Of a DNA stretch of 64,000 nucleotides, positions 16,147-25,812 are shown piece by piece (the first letter of the stretch is position 1; each line of letters begins with the position of its first letter). Both the position numbers and the translations under genes were made by a program. The notes beneath the pieces were generated by a model, which saw only the letters and a list, made by a program, of their open reading frames with translations, did not search any database and had not been told where the DNA came from. Source of the stretch: Olsenella_K sp050953285 (GTDB taxonomy: Bacteria > Actinomycetota > Coriobacteriia > Coriobacteriales > Atopobiaceae); assembly GCA_050953285.1 (NCBI GenBank), contig JBMNMK010000002.1, positions 558,001 to 622,000 on the forward strand, given 5' to 3'.

Positions 16147-17442
16147 CTAGGCCGCCACTTGTGAGGTTGTGGGATTGTACGTGTCGCCGGAGACTTCATC
16201 TAAGACTTCATCACCTTCTGAGATGTCACCTTCAATGGCGCACATGCCGGCATCGTTGGCCAAGATCTCCACCTTGTGCTCTTCTGCCTCTGGCATGCCG
16301 TCGGCGTTGTAGCCTACCACTACGTTCACCCAGTTTCCGTCGTCTCTCATGGCTATGGCCGACGTGCTCACCATGAGCGCGTCCGGGATATGCTGCGTGG
16401 TAATACTTACTTTTGCCGTCATGCCAGGCTTGAGCGCCTGCGGGGGATCTGATATCAAAAGCTTAACCGAATAGCTCACCACGCTGCTATCCCCATACTG
16501 GTCTGCCGAGCTGGTGGAGCGCGTCGAGATATTGGTGACGCGCGCGCCGATGATCTCGTCGGGCAGCGCCGCAAAGCTTGCCTCTGCGTCTTGTCCTGCC
16601 TGGACATTGGTGATATCCAGCTCGTTGACATTGACAGTGACACTCATCTGGGAGAGGTCACCTATCATGATGAGAGCAGACGAACCTTCTTGGCTCCCGG
16701 TAACCGTGCCTGATGTGCCGGCACCCACCGAGGCGCCTTCAACAGCATTCATCACAATCACTGTGCCAGAGACGGGCGAGACAACCGTGCGCTTGTCAGC
16801 CTGTGCCACCGCCTCGTTATAGCTCTCCTGAGCGCCCTCCAGAGAAAGCTGCGCGGAGTCAACAGCATCGACCGCCGCGTTCACCGTGGCCACATCCACT
16901 TCATTGCGGTAGTAGGCAGCGTATGCCGTCTCATAGGCCTCACGCGCGCTGGTCAGCTGGTTTTGCGCGGACCTCAGCTGGAGCCCTGCTTCACGCACGC
17001 TCTTATCGAGCGCATCGTTGGAGATCTCCAAGAGCACCTGGCCCTGCTCGACATAGTCGCCCTCTTTGATATGCACGCTCTGGATAATACCGTCGACCTC
17101 GGGCGTTACTGCGTAGGACTCCACGGGCTCGACCTTGCCCTGCGCGCGCGTGACCTTGGTGAAGTCCTGCTTCACGATCGACGTTGTGGGGATAGAAATA
17201 CCGTCGGTATCGGCTTGATGTTGCGTGAGCCGCCAAATGCCCACCACGACGGCCACGACCGCAAGCACCCCCACGATAACTATGATGCGCTTCTGCTTGC
17301 GCTTTTTCCTCTGGGCGAGAAGAGCTTGCATGGCGTCGTGCGTTTCCTGATCCATACCGCTCACATCCTTTGCGTGCGCGGGCAGTATACGCGTGGGCGT
17401 CTCGACCTTGGAGCTGTGAGGATCGGTTGGCTGTGAGGTCAT
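16147..17442 (-). CDS. MacA/HlyD-type periplasmic-adaptor-like protein of the exporter
   Basis: This 431-residue protein has a basic cytoplasmic N-terminus (RKKRKQKR), one membrane helix (IIVIVGVLAVVAVVVGIW), a biotinyl-lipoyl half-motif GDYVEQGQVLLEI, an alpha-hairpin, the second lipoyl half VVSPVSGTVIVM, and a beta-barrel. This is the membrane-fusion protein design of MacA/YknX; in single-membrane bacteria it works with a MacB-like ABC pair. ATG 17442 follows AGAAGGGA; the longer in-frame ORF runs antisense through tRNA-Pro and is not credible upstream of this start. It is the first gene of the operon. Confidence 0.9.
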   Translation of the reverse strand: MTSQPTDPHSSKVETPTRILPAHAKDVSGMDQETHDAMQALLAQRKKRKQKRIIVIVGVLAVVAVVVGIWRLTQHQADTDGISIPTTSIVKQDFTKVTRAQGKVEPVESYAVTPEVDGIIQSVHIKEGDYVEQGQVLLEISNDALDKSVREAGLQLRSAQNQLTSAREAYETAYAAYYRNEVDVATVNAAVDAVDSAQLSLEGAQESYNEAVAQADKRTVVSPVSGTVIVMNAVEGASVGAGTSGTVTGSQEGSSALIMIGDLSQMSVTVNVNELDITNVQAGQDAEASFAALPDEIIGARVTNISTRSTSSADQYGDSSVVSYSVKLLISDPPQALKPGMTAKVSITTQHIPDALMVSTSAIAMRDDGNWVNVVVGYNADGMPEAEEHKVEILANDAGMCAIEGDISEGDEVLDEVSGDTYNPTTSQVAA

Positions 17443-17563
17443 CTTAATCCCTTCTCTGGAGGTTGAGTAGAACCAATATAAGGTCGGCCATGCTAGTGAC
17501 AGATGCGGACACGTGTGGGAATCCGTGAGCGAACGTGGAAAATCTTGTGAGCAATTTTTCTTC

Positions 17564-17592
17564 TTGAAGTGTCGCGCGCAATTGCCTATACT
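17564..17592 (+). promoter_or_regulatory. Sigma70-type promoter of the tRNA-Pro/tRNA-Gly pair
   Basis: TTGAAG (17564-17569), a 17-base spacer and TATACT (17587-17592) lie 15 bases before tRNA-Pro. Confidence 0.85.
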
Positions 17593-17607
17593 AAGTCCTC
17601 GGTTGAT

Positions 17608-17684
17608 CGGGGCGTGGCGCAGCTTGGTAGCGCATCTGCTTTGGGAGCAGAGGGTCGCTGGTTCGAATCCAGTCGCCCCGACCA
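17608..17684 (+). tRNA. tRNA-Pro (anticodon TGG)
   Basis: Acceptor CGGGGCG pairs with CGCCCCG, the anticodon loop TTTGGGA gives TGG, the T loop is GTTCGAATC, and ACCA is encoded. Confidence 0.97.
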
Positions 17685-17691
17685 TTTTTAG

Positions 17692-17767
17692 GCGGCGGTA
17701 GTTCAATTGGTAGAGCAGCAGCCTTCCAAGCTGCTTGTTGCGGGTTCGAGTCCCGTCCGCCGCTCCA
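17692..17767 (+). tRNA. tRNA-Gly (anticodon TCC)
   Basis: Acceptor GCGGCGG pairs with CCGCCGC, the anticodon loop CTTCCAA gives TCC, the T loop is GTTCGAGTC, and TCCA ends it. It is cotranscribed with tRNA-Pro, seven bases upstream. Confidence 0.97.
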
Positions 17768-17776
17768 TAAGAGACA

Positions 17777-17806
17777 AAAGGGTCGCATTGCGGCCCTTTA
17801 TTTATT
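17777..17806 (+). terminator. Terminator of the tRNA pair
   Basis: AAAGGGTCGC and GCGGCCCTTT form a 10-bp stem (one G-T pair) with a three-base loop, then TATTTATT. Confidence 0.9.
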
Positions 17807-18068
17807 CTCGTGTATATTCAGGGAAGAAATCCGTCGCCTTTCGCGCCGCCACACTGCGAGCATACGTCCATGATACCCGGCACATACCCTGTATGAGCTG
17901 TATATATGACAGATAGATTACAAGCCAGATACCGGTAGATTACCGACATATTATGAATATATAGCTCAGCCGTTACGAGCCGTTGTATATATGAGGCACA
18001 AAAGTGTCGCGGGGCGTATCTTTTCAGTGCTGTGAGCACGTAGTATTCCTTATGCGGAAAGGATCACC
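17807..18068 (+). promoter_or_regulatory. AT-rich regulatory region upstream of gdhA
   Basis: This gene-free stretch is much more AT-rich than its surroundings and repeats TATATA several times. TGAGCTGTATATAT (17894-17907) pairs with ATATATAGCTCA (17957-17968) with a two-base bulge, and inside lies CGGTA-GAT-TACCG (17933-17945). Several sequences could serve as a -10 box. The concentration of dyads suggests regulator binding, for example for nitrogen control, but no named box is recognisable. Confidence 0.5.
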
Positions 18069-19400
18069 ATGAACTACTCAGAGAGGGTCATTCAAGAGCT
18101 GAAAGAGCGCTATCAGGATCAGCCTGAGTTTATTCAAGCAGCCAGTGAGGTGCTGAGCACCTTGCAGCCCGTTCTGGATGTACATCCAGAGTATGAGGAG
18201 CAAGGTCTCTTGGAGCGTCTGGTAGAGCCAGAGCGCATCATTATCTTCAGGGTGCCATGGGTCGACGACGCAGGAAAGGTGCAGGTCAACAGAGGCTATC
18301 GCGTGCAGTTCAACTCTGCCATAGGGCCTTACAAGGGTGGCCTTCGTCTCCATCCATCCGTGAACCTTTCCATCCTCAAGTTCTTGGGTTTTGAGCAGGT
18401 CTTGAAGAACTCACTCACAACGCTTCCTATGGGCGGCGGCAAAGGTGGTTCAGACTTTGATCCTAAGGGCAAGTCAGACGGTGAGGTCATGCGCTTCTGC
18501 CAGTCCTTCATGTGTGAGCTGGTAAAGCACATCGGTCCTGATACGGATGTTCCTGCAGGTGACATTGGTACTGGCGCGCGTGAAATTGGCTATCTCTTTG
18601 GCCAGTACAAGCGCCTGACCACCTCTTGGCAGTCCGTGCTTACGGGCAAAGGCCTCAGCTACGGCGGATCCCTTGCACGCTCTGAGGCCACAGGCTACGG
18701 CGCGGTGTATTTCCTGCTCAAGATGCTTGACTACAAGCATGACAGCATTGAGGGCAAGACCGTCGTGGTGTCTGGTTCAGGAAACGTTGCGCAGTATGCG
18801 GTGCAAAAGGCGCAGCAGCTGGGCGCTCAGGTCGTCACGGTTTCAGACTCCAACGGCTATGTCTATGATCCTGCTGGCATCGACTTTGACCTGCTCTGCC
18901 AGATCAAGCAGAAGGAGCGCGGCCGCATCAAAGAGTATGCCGAGCGCAAAGCAGGTGCTGTCTATCACGAGGGCGAGCGTCCATGGAAAGAGAAGGCAGA
19001 CATTGCCATGCCGTGCGCCACGCAAAATGAGCTTGAGCTCAAAGATGCAGAGGCGCTCGTGGCTCATGGTGTCCGCTATGTGGTTGAGGGTGCCAACATG
19101 CCTACCACCACAGAGGCTACGAAGTATCTCATGGATCACGATGTCTTCTTTGCACCGGGCAAGGCGGCAAACGCAGGCGGCGTTGCTACCTCAGGCCTTG
19201 AGATGTCTCAAAACCATGAGCACTTAAGCTGGACCTTTGATGAGGTGGACGAGAAGCTCCACAGCATCATGGACTCCATCTTTGACGCCGCCGCAGAAGC
19301 AGCAGCAGAATACGGCCACGAGGGCGACTTGGTCTTTGGCGCAAATATTGCCGGCTTCTTGAAGGTGGCCGACGCTATGATGGCGCAAGGCATCTGCTAG
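18069..19400 (+). CDS. gdhA: Glutamate dehydrogenase (NADP-type)
   Basis: This 443-residue enzyme matches the hexameric bacterial GDH family in length and motifs: YKGGLRLHPSVNLS, then the catalytic-lysine segment PMGGGKGGSDFDP at about residue 125, DVPAGDIGTGAREIGY, and the Rossmann motif VSGSGNVAQYA near residue 240. It aminates 2-oxoglutarate with ammonia and NAD(P)H to make glutamate. The length and sequence favour the assimilatory NADP form. ATG 18069 follows AAAGGATCACC. It stands alone downstream of a dyad-rich AT-rich region. It supplies glutamate for the carAB and folC reactions encoded nearby. Confidence 0.95.
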   Translation: MNYSERVIQELKERYQDQPEFIQAASEVLSTLQPVLDVHPEYEEQGLLERLVEPERIIIFRVPWVDDAGKVQVNRGYRVQFNSAIGPYKGGLRLHPSVNLSILKFLGFEQVLKNSLTTLPMGGGKGGSDFDPKGKSDGEVMRFCQSFMCELVKHIGPDTDVPAGDIGTGAREIGYLFGQYKRLTTSWQSVLTGKGLSYGGSLARSEATGYGAVYFLLKMLDYKHDSIEGKTVVVSGSGNVAQYAVQKAQQLGAQVVTVSDSNGYVYDPAGIDFDLLCQIKQKERGRIKEYAERKAGAVYHEGERPWKEKADIAMPCATQNELELKDAEALVAHGVRYVVEGANMPTTTEATKYLMDHDVFFAPGKAANAGGVATSGLEMSQNHEHLSWTFDEVDEKLHSIMDSIFDAAAEAAAEYGHEGDLVFGANIAGFLKVADAMMAQGIC

Positions 19401-19583
19401 ACGGCAACTGCTAGGCGCTCACAGCTGCGCCAGCGCACGCGCGGTCATATTGTGTCGTTTTTCTCTGATGTCAGGATCTAAGGCCACAGCACGCGATATT
19501 GTCCTTACAATGAGTCTGCCTTTAAGAGCGGTACTGTGATACCGTCAAGGAGATCACTTGGACTTGTTTGCATATAAATAGTG

Positions 19584-19622
19584 GGGAGCAGCCGCCGGCG
19601 TGCGGTGCTGCTCCCTTATTTG
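19584..19622 (+). terminator. Hairpin terminator or attenuator between gdhA and carA
   Basis: GGGAGCAGC (19584-19592) pairs with GCTGCTCCC (19607-19615), followed by TTATTTGTAT. A TATAAAT at 19572-19578 would start transcripts at the hairpin itself. It is either the distant gdhA terminator or a carAB leader hairpin. Confidence 0.6.
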
Positions 19623-19667
19623 TATACATCGGGTACCAACTGAACATGAACAAGAAAGGGGATGCAC

Positions 19668-20918
19668 ATGAACCTTCTGGTGGATGAGTCCCGTCCGCGC
19701 GCGCTCTTGGCGCTGGAAAACGGACAGACGTTTGCCGGCTATGCATGTGGCGCTGAGGGTGAAACGTTTGGCGAGATCGTGTTCAACACCTCCATGGTTG
19801 GCTACGATGAAATAGTGAGTGACCCCAGCTATGCGGGCCAGATTGTGACGCTCACCTATCCGCAGGTGGGAAATTATGGCGTGGCAAAAAAGTATCTGCA
19901 GGCGCCTTCGCTCGCGCTCAGAGGTCTGGTCGTCCACGACATGTGCTACACCCCGTCAAACTGGCAGAGTGAGCTTTCCCTGCCAGATCTCTTAGTGGCC
20001 GAGAAGGTCGTGGCAATTGAAGGCGTTGACACGCGCGCACTCACGCTTGCCATCCGTGAAGCTGGTGCCATGAGGGCGGCAATTTCCACCACCGATCTTG
20101 ATCCCATAAGCCTGGTGGCGCGCGTGCGCGCGTCACAGGGCATTCAGGCCCACAACTTTGTAGCGGATGTCTCTCCACGAGAAGAGCGCGTGGTAGCTGC
20201 GCAAGGAGAGAAACGCTTCAGTGTGGTTGCCTATGACTGCGGCATGAAACAAGGCATTGTGGAGGGACTTTGCGCCAACGGCTGTGAGGTCACCATAGTT
20301 CCGTTTGATACGCCTGCTTCCCGCGTGCTTGATCTCAATCCTGACGGCGTCTTCTTCTCCAACGGCCCTGGAGACCCTGAGCAGGTGGTGAACACGTCTG
20401 CTGCGGCGCGTGAGCTCTTGGGCAAGATCCCCGCATTTGGTATCTGCCTTGGCAATCAGATGTTTACACTGGCAGCAGGTGGCAAGATAGAGAAGCTTTC
20501 CTACGGCCACCACGGCGGCAACGAGCCGGTAATGAACCTTCTGACCGGCAAGGTTGAGATCACCGCGCAAAACCATAACTACGGCACGGTCTTCTCGTCT
20601 ATGGGAAACCTGGTGAGTGAGCTTTCGGGCGGAGAGCATGAGCACCACCACGATCTCAGGTATTGGACAGAGCGCCACATAGCGCCTGTGGTAGAAAACG
20701 AGCGCTTTGGTAGGATCCGCCTCACGCATGTCAACCTGAACGATGGAACACCTGAGGGCGTGCAGTTTATGGATATCCCTGCGTTCTCTGTGCAATATCA
20801 CCCAGAAAGCAAGCCCGGACCCAACGATTCCAGCTACCTCTTTGTGGCATTTAGCCGTCTTATGGCAGGTGTTGAAGACTATCTGGATATCGACGTCCGT
20901 GAGGGGAGGCGCTTCTAA
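19668..20918 (+). CDS. carA: Carbamoyl-phosphate synthase small subunit
   Basis: This 416-residue glutamine amidotransferase subunit releases ammonia from glutamine for carbamoyl phosphate synthesis (pyrimidines and arginine). The class I amidotransferase triad is visible: Cys in AFGICLGNQMF, and His and Glu in VQYHPESKPG; the N-terminal half is the typical small-chain domain (FGEIVFNTSMVGYDE). ATG 19668 is six bases after AAAGGGG; the ATG at 19662 abuts that site and is less likely. The stop overlaps the carB start (TAATG), so the subunits are translationally coupled. The C-terminus is about 30 residues longer than in E. coli. Confidence 0.96.
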   Translation: MNLLVDESRPRALLALENGQTFAGYACGAEGETFGEIVFNTSMVGYDEIVSDPSYAGQIVTLTYPQVGNYGVAKKYLQAPSLALRGLVVHDMCYTPSNWQSELSLPDLLVAEKVVAIEGVDTRALTLAIREAGAMRAAISTTDLDPISLVARVRASQGIQAHNFVADVSPREERVVAAQGEKRFSVVAYDCGMKQGIVEGLCANGCEVTIVPFDTPASRVLDLNPDGVFFSNGPGDPEQVVNTSAAARELLGKIPAFGICLGNQMFTLAAGGKIEKLSYGHHGGNEPVMNLLTGKVEITAQNHNYGTVFSSMGNLVSELSGGEHEHHHDLRYWTERHIAPVVENERFGRIRLTHVNLNDGTPEGVQFMDIPAFSVQYHPESKPGPNDSSYLFVAFSRLMAGVEDYLDIDVREGRRF

Positions 20919-23900
20919 TGCCCAAGCGCACCGACATTAAGAAGATCCTGGTCATAGGCTCCGGTCCTATCGTGATTGGCCAGGCGTGTGAGTTTGACTA
21001 TTCGGGCACGCAGGCCTGTAGGGCTCTTCGCAAGGAAGGATATGAGGTGGTGTTGGTCAATTCCAACCCAGCCACCATCATGACTGACCCCGATACCGCA
21101 GATCGCACCTACATTGAGCCCATCACCTTGAGCTCGGTTTCCAAGATCATCGAGCGTGAGCGCCCCGATGCGCTGCTGCCCAACATGGGCGGCCAGACGG
21201 CCCTTAACTGCGCGGTCGAGCTTGGCCAGGCGGGCGTACTGGAAAAGTACGGCGTTGAGGTCATAGGCTGTGACCTTGATTCCATCAACCGCGGAGAAGA
21301 CCGTGAGCTCTTCAGTGAGGCCATGCGTGAGATCGGCCTCAAGTGTGCCGAGGCAGGCATTGCTCACACGCTGGATGAGGCACGCGAGGTTGCGCATAAA
21401 ATCGGCCTTCCCGTGGTCATCCGTCCCAGCTTTACGCTTGGTGGCGCCGGCGGCGGCATGGCCTATACAGAAGAAGACCTCGACCGCATTGTCACCGAAG
21501 GCTTAGATCTTTCTCCCTCAACAGAGGTCTTGGTCGAGAAGAGCCTGGAGGGCTGGAAAGAGTACGAGATGGAGGTCATGCGTGACAGTGCAGGCAACGG
21601 CATTGTCATCTGCTCCATTGAGAACCTCGATCCCATGGGCGTGCATACCGGTGACTCCATCACGGTGGCGCCCGCGCAGACCTTAACTGACATGGAGCAT
21701 CAGCGCCTGCGTGACTACTCGCTGGCCATTCTTGAGAAGGTAGGCGTAGCCACCGGTGGCTCTAACGTGCAGTTTGCCGTCAACCCCAAAGACGGTGAGG
21801 TTATCGTGATTGAGATGAACCCACGCGTGAGCCGCTCATCTGCTCTGGCTTCAAAAGCAACGGGCTTTCCCATCGCAAAAGAAGCAGCACTTCTCGCCGT
21901 GGGCTATACGCTCGACGAGATCATCAACGATATCACGCAGGCAACGCCGGCCTGCTTTGAGCCGTCCATCGACTACACGGTGGTCAAGATTCCGCGCTTT
22001 GCCTTTGAGAAGTTCAAGGGTGCATCGGATAGGCTTACGACGCGCATGAAGAGCGTGGGTGAGGTCATGGCCATAGGTCACACCTTTGAGGAGGCCATGC
22101 AAAAGGCCATGCGCTCGCTGGAAAAGGGCCACTTGGGTCTGGGCGCAGACGGCCAGGATAGCTTTGATGAGGACCACTTTGATGAAATGATCTCCATGCC
22201 TACGCCCGAGCGCATCCTCTATGTTGCGGAGGCGCTGCGTCGTGGCTACGGTGTCGATCGCGTGTGTGAGATGACGCACATTGATCCGTGGTTCATAAAC
22301 CGCTTGGCAGACATCGTGCGCGCCGAGCGCTCCATCAAAGAGGCAGGCCTTTCGGGTATGACGGCTGAGCGCATGATGGCCGCCAAGCAGATGGGTTTCT
22401 CGGATGAGCAAATTGCCTATCTGTGTGGACAGGACGAGAAGGTCGTGCGCGCGTTGCGTGAGATTTTGGGCGTGCGCCCTGTGGTGAAAACGGTCGATAC
22501 CTGCGCCGGCGAGTTTGAGAGTAGGACGAGCTATCACTATCTCACCTATGAGCGCGGCAACAGCTCTGAGTTCAAGGAGGCCACGCGTCCGCGCGTTATG
22601 ATTCTTTCCGCAGGTCCTAACCGTATTGGCCAGGGTATTGAGTTTGACTACTGCTGTGTCCATGCTGCCTATGCGCTCCACAAGGAGGGCTATGAGACGG
22701 TGATGGTCAACTGCAACCCGGAGACGGTGTCTACGGACTATGACACGTCTGATCGCCTCTATTTTGAGCCGCTCACCTTTGAGGACGTGATGAACATTGT
22801 GGAGGTGGAGCGCCCAGTTGGCGTTATTGCGACTTTGGGTGGCCAGACGCCTATCAACCTGGCTCATCGCTTGAAAGAGGCAGGCGTTCCCATCATGGGT
22901 ACGCAGTCAGAAGCTATTGACTTAGCAGAGGACCGCGAGCGCTTCTCTGAGCTCTTGGATCGGCTGGAAATTGCCTATCCGCCAAGCTCTACCGCGGAGA
23001 CGCAAGAAGAGGCCAAGCAGGTGGCACGCCGCATTGGCTATCCTTTGCTGGTGCGCCCAAGCTACGTTTTGGGCGGTCGCGGCATGGCCATTGTCTACGA
23101 CGATAAAGACCTCAAGACCTACATGCAGGAGGCAACGCAGGTGTCTCCCGACCACCCCGTCTATCTGGACGCCTTCCTGGAAGACGCCATCGAGCTCGAC
23201 GTGGATGCGCTCTGCGATGGTGAGGAGTGCTACGTGGGCTCGGTCTTGGAGCACATCGAGGAGTGCGGCATTCACTCAGGAGATTCTGCCTGCTGCTTCC
23301 CGCCCTTCTCGCTCTCTGATGCCATCGTAGCGCGCATTAGAGAGATTACGCGTCGCCTGGCGTTAAGCATTGATATTGTGGGTCTGCTCAACGTGCAGTA
23401 TGCCGTGAAGGACGAGCAGATCTTTGTGATTGAGCTCAATCCGCGTGCGAGCCGCACGGTGCCGTTTTCCAGCAAAGCCACCTGCGTGCCTTTGGCAAAA
23501 TACGCGTCTCTCGTGATGGCGGGACACAAGATCTCTGAGTTCAACCTACCAGCAGAAGGCAAGGATCTGGGCTATTACGCCTGTAAAGAAGCGGTGATGC
23601 CGTGGTCGCGCTTCCCGGGTGCCGACACGCGCTTGGGACCTGAGATGAAGTCGACCGGTGAGGTTATGGGTATAGCGACCACCTTCCCCAAGGCCTACGC
23701 CAAGACGCGCGATGCTATCAATTACTCCATCCCCATGGGGGGCAATGTCTTTATCAGCGTCTGTGATAGGGACAAGAGAAATATTGCACCGGTGGCGTTG
23801 GCACTCAAGAACAGTGGCTACAATATCTTGTCCACTGGTGGCACGGCAAAGGTGCTAAGAGCTGCGGGTATTGACTGCGAGCACATCAATATGGCAAGCG

Positions 23901-24136
23901 AGGAGAGCCCCAACATCTTGGATGCTATCCAAAATGGCGAGGTGGCTTTCATCATCAATACGCCCCATGGCAGCCGCTCACGCGGTGATGGTTACAAGAT
24001 TCGCGCCGCGGCGGTGGAGTACGGCGTGGATCTGGTCACGGCCATGAGTGGCGCCACTGCCTTGATCCAGGCCATCGCGGCTCTCAAGGCAACCACGCTT
24101 AAGCCGTACGCGCTGCAGGATCTGCCGCTCAAGTAG
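20918..24136 (+). CDS. carB: Carbamoyl-phosphate synthase large subunit
   Basis: This 1072-residue subunit has the expected two homologous halves, each with an ATP-grasp domain: the first begins KKILVIGSGPIVIGQACEFDYSG, the second repeats as MILSAGPNRIGQGIEFDYCC near residue 565. An MGS-like allosteric domain ends the protein (about residues 930-1060, with ILSTGGTAKVLRAAGI). It makes carbamoyl phosphate from bicarbonate, ammonia and two ATP. It starts in the carA stop. Full length and intact motifs indicate a working enzyme. No pyr or arg genes lie beside it. Confidence 0.97.
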   Translation: MPKRTDIKKILVIGSGPIVIGQACEFDYSGTQACRALRKEGYEVVLVNSNPATIMTDPDTADRTYIEPITLSSVSKIIERERPDALLPNMGGQTALNCAVELGQAGVLEKYGVEVIGCDLDSINRGEDRELFSEAMREIGLKCAEAGIAHTLDEAREVAHKIGLPVVIRPSFTLGGAGGGMAYTEEDLDRIVTEGLDLSPSTEVLVEKSLEGWKEYEMEVMRDSAGNGIVICSIENLDPMGVHTGDSITVAPAQTLTDMEHQRLRDYSLAILEKVGVATGGSNVQFAVNPKDGEVIVIEMNPRVSRSSALASKATGFPIAKEAALLAVGYTLDEIINDITQATPACFEPSIDYTVVKIPRFAFEKFKGASDRLTTRMKSVGEVMAIGHTFEEAMQKAMRSLEKGHLGLGADGQDSFDEDHFDEMISMPTPERILYVAEALRRGYGVDRVCEMTHIDPWFINRLADIVRAERSIKEAGLSGMTAERMMAAKQMGFSDEQIAYLCGQDEKVVRALREILGVRPVVKTVDTCAGEFESRTSYHYLTYERGNSSEFKEATRPRVMILSAGPNRIGQGIEFDYCCVHAAYALHKEGYETVMVNCNPETVSTDYDTSDRLYFEPLTFEDVMNIVEVERPVGVIATLGGQTPINLAHRLKEAGVPIMGTQSEAIDLAEDRERFSELLDRLEIAYPPSSTAETQEEAKQVARRIGYPLLVRPSYVLGGRGMAIVYDDKDLKTYMQEATQVSPDHPVYLDAFLEDAIELDVDALCDGEECYVGSVLEHIEECGIHSGDSACCFPPFSLSDAIVARIREITRRLALSIDIVGLLNVQYAVKDEQIFVIELNPRASRTVPFSSKATCVPLAKYASLVMAGHKISEFNLPAEGKDLGYYACKEAVMPWSRFPGADTRLGPEMKSTGEVMGIATTFPKAYAKTRDAINYSIPMGGNVFISVCDRDKRNIAPVALALKNSGYNILSTGGTAKVLRAAGIDCEHINMASEESPNILDAIQNGEVAFIINTPHGSRSRGDGYKIRAAAVEYGVDLVTAMSGATALIQAIAALKATTLKPYALQDLPLK

Positions 24137-24230
24137 ACGCTGTGTGCGCCTGGCGGGGGAATTTATGACACGTTGGGGCAGTGCATACGCAGGTGTGTGC
24201 TGCCCTTTGCGTAGAAATTGAAATTCTGGC

Positions 24231-24257
24231 TTGAATACCTGTGAGTTTTGCTATAGT
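24231..24257 (+). promoter_or_regulatory. Promoter of tRNA-Leu
   Basis: TTGAAT (24231-24236), a short 15-base spacer and TATAGT (24252-24257) end 21 bases before the tRNA. Confidence 0.6.
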
Positions 24258-24278
24258 CAGAGAGCTGTTTATTTACCT

Positions 24279-24365
24279 GCGGGCGTGGCGGAACTGGTAG
24301 ACGCGCTGGATTTAGGTTCCAGTGGGAGAAATCTCGTGAAGGTTCAAATCCTTTCGCCCGCACCA
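24279..24365 (+). tRNA. tRNA-Leu (anticodon TAG)
   Basis: Acceptor GCGGGCG pairs with CGCCCGC, the anticodon loop TTTAGGT gives TAG, a long variable arm (TGGGAGAAATCTCG) marks it as class II, and ACCA is encoded. Confidence 0.97.
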
Positions 24366-24420
24366 TATCATGCGAGTAAGTGGGCCCACTCACGCTGGGG
24401 GTCATATGACAGGAGGAACG

Positions 24421-25755
24421 TTGAATATCACCGTTACCACTGAGAAGGTCGAGGACGGCAAGCTCACCGCTCAGGTCGTTGTAGACAAAAAAGACGTCGA
24501 TGCCATCATCAACAAGACCTACAAAGACGTTGCTGCACAGTACAACTTCCAGGGCTTCCGTCGCGGCCATGCCCCTCGTCCTGTGATCAACAACATCATC
24601 GGCAAGGATGCCATCTTTGCTCAGGCCACCAATGACCTGGTAAGTGATGCATCTCCGCTCATGCTTGAGGAGCTTGACTGCGTACCTGTCGCGGGCATGG
24701 ACTTTGGTGATGAGCAGGCTACGGTCGTGGAGCATGAGAACTTCACCTTTACCGCAACCATTCCCGTGCGCCCGGATGTTGAGCTTGACTCCTATGATGC
24801 GCCCTCCATTGAGATGCCGCCTGAGGAGGTCACGGAGGCTGAGATTCAAAATCAGCTCGACATGATTGCGTCCTACCGCACCTCTCTGGAAGACGTCGAG
24901 GAAGATCGCGGTGTTGAGGAGTCTGATACTGCTGCAGCTGACGTGGAAAACGTTGAGAATGCAGAGCGTGTAGCAGGCACTTCTCGCCTGTTTAACCTCT
25001 CCAACAAGGTGCTGCCTGAGGAGTTCTTGGCAGGTCTTCTTGGCATGAAGAAGGGCGAGGAGAAAGAGATCTCCTGGACCACAGAAGAGGAGAAGGACGG
25101 CGAGAAGAGCGAGGTCAAGCACACCGCTAAGGTCACGCTTACCGGCATCAAGACCTCCGTTAAGCCTGAGATCAACGATGAGATGGTCAAGAAGAACTTT
25201 GGCTATGACACGGTCGCTGAGCTCAAAGATGCCATCAAGGATGAGATCGAGCAGGACAAGAAGACCCGTCTTCCTCAGCTCAAGGAGGATCGCGTTGTTG
25301 AGGCTATGGGCAAGCGTCTGACGCTTGAGACCGTGCCTGAGAATTACAGCAACAATGTGTTCAATGAGATGGCAAGCCAGTTCCTGCAGCAACTCCAGTA
25401 TCAGGGCATGACCTTGGACATGTACTTGAGCGCTCGTGGCATGACCACTGACGAGTTCATGAAGGATCTCCGCTCGCAGTCTGATGAGCGCGCACGTCAG
25501 TCTCTGGCACTTGATGCTCTTGTCGCCAAGATGGGCATTGAGGCCACCGAGGAGGACGTTAAGAAGGAGTTTGAGGATGCTGGCGTGAAAGACATTGATG
25601 CATCCATCGCTCAGTTCAAGAGCGAGGGCCGCCTTCCTGCCGTGCGTGAGTCCATCCGTCGCTCCAAGGCTGTGGATTGGCTGGTTGAGAACTGCTCCGT
25701 CACCATTGTTGATGAAGCTGCAAAAGACGCTGACGAGAAGGACGAGCAAGAGTAA
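24421..25755 (+). CDS. tig: Trigger factor, ribosome-bound chaperone
   Basis: This is about 444 residues. The N-terminal ribosome-binding domain carries the signature NFQGFRRGHAPRPVI (E. coli GFRxGKxP loop) near residue 43. A divergent, acidic PPIase-like middle region (about 135-235) contains an insertion rich in Glu/Asp and the strand KGEEKEISWT. The C-terminal chaperone arms follow (KKTRLPQLKEDRVVEAM...). It binds nascent chains at the ribosome exit. TTG 24421 sits four bases after AGGAGG and gives the usual short N-terminus; ATG 24406 after GGGGG is an alternative. The order tig-clpP-clpX is the classic proteostasis cluster. Confidence 0.93.
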   Translation: MNITVTTEKVEDGKLTAQVVVDKKDVDAIINKTYKDVAAQYNFQGFRRGHAPRPVINNIIGKDAIFAQATNDLVSDASPLMLEELDCVPVAGMDFGDEQATVVEHENFTFTATIPVRPDVELDSYDAPSIEMPPEEVTEAEIQNQLDMIASYRTSLEDVEEDRGVEESDTAAADVENVENAERVAGTSRLFNLSNKVLPEEFLAGLLGMKKGEEKEISWTTEEEKDGEKSEVKHTAKVTLTGIKTSVKPEINDEMVKKNFGYDTVAELKDAIKDEIEQDKKTRLPQLKEDRVVEAMGKRLTLETVPENYSNNVFNEMASQFLQQLQYQGMTLDMYLSARGMTTDEFMKDLRSQSDERARQSLALDALVAKMGIEATEEDVKKEFEDAGVKDIDASIAQFKSEGRLPAVRESIRRSKAVDWLVENCSVTIVDEAAKDADEKDEQE

Positions 25756-25812
25756 CTGACTCTGATGGTTTAGTCAGTAGTATTTGGGTATAACACTTCC
25801 CGTAAAGTGAGG

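Noticed and set aside
17443..17706. N-terminal extension of the MacA-like protein across tRNA-Pro
   Set aside because: It would run antisense through a tRNA, has no ribosome site, and the membrane-fusion protein starts well at 17442.
19660..19700. Short ORF (MNKKGDAHEPSGG) overlapping the carA start as a leader
   Set aside because: It overlaps the carA coding start in another frame and is explained by the ribosome site alone.
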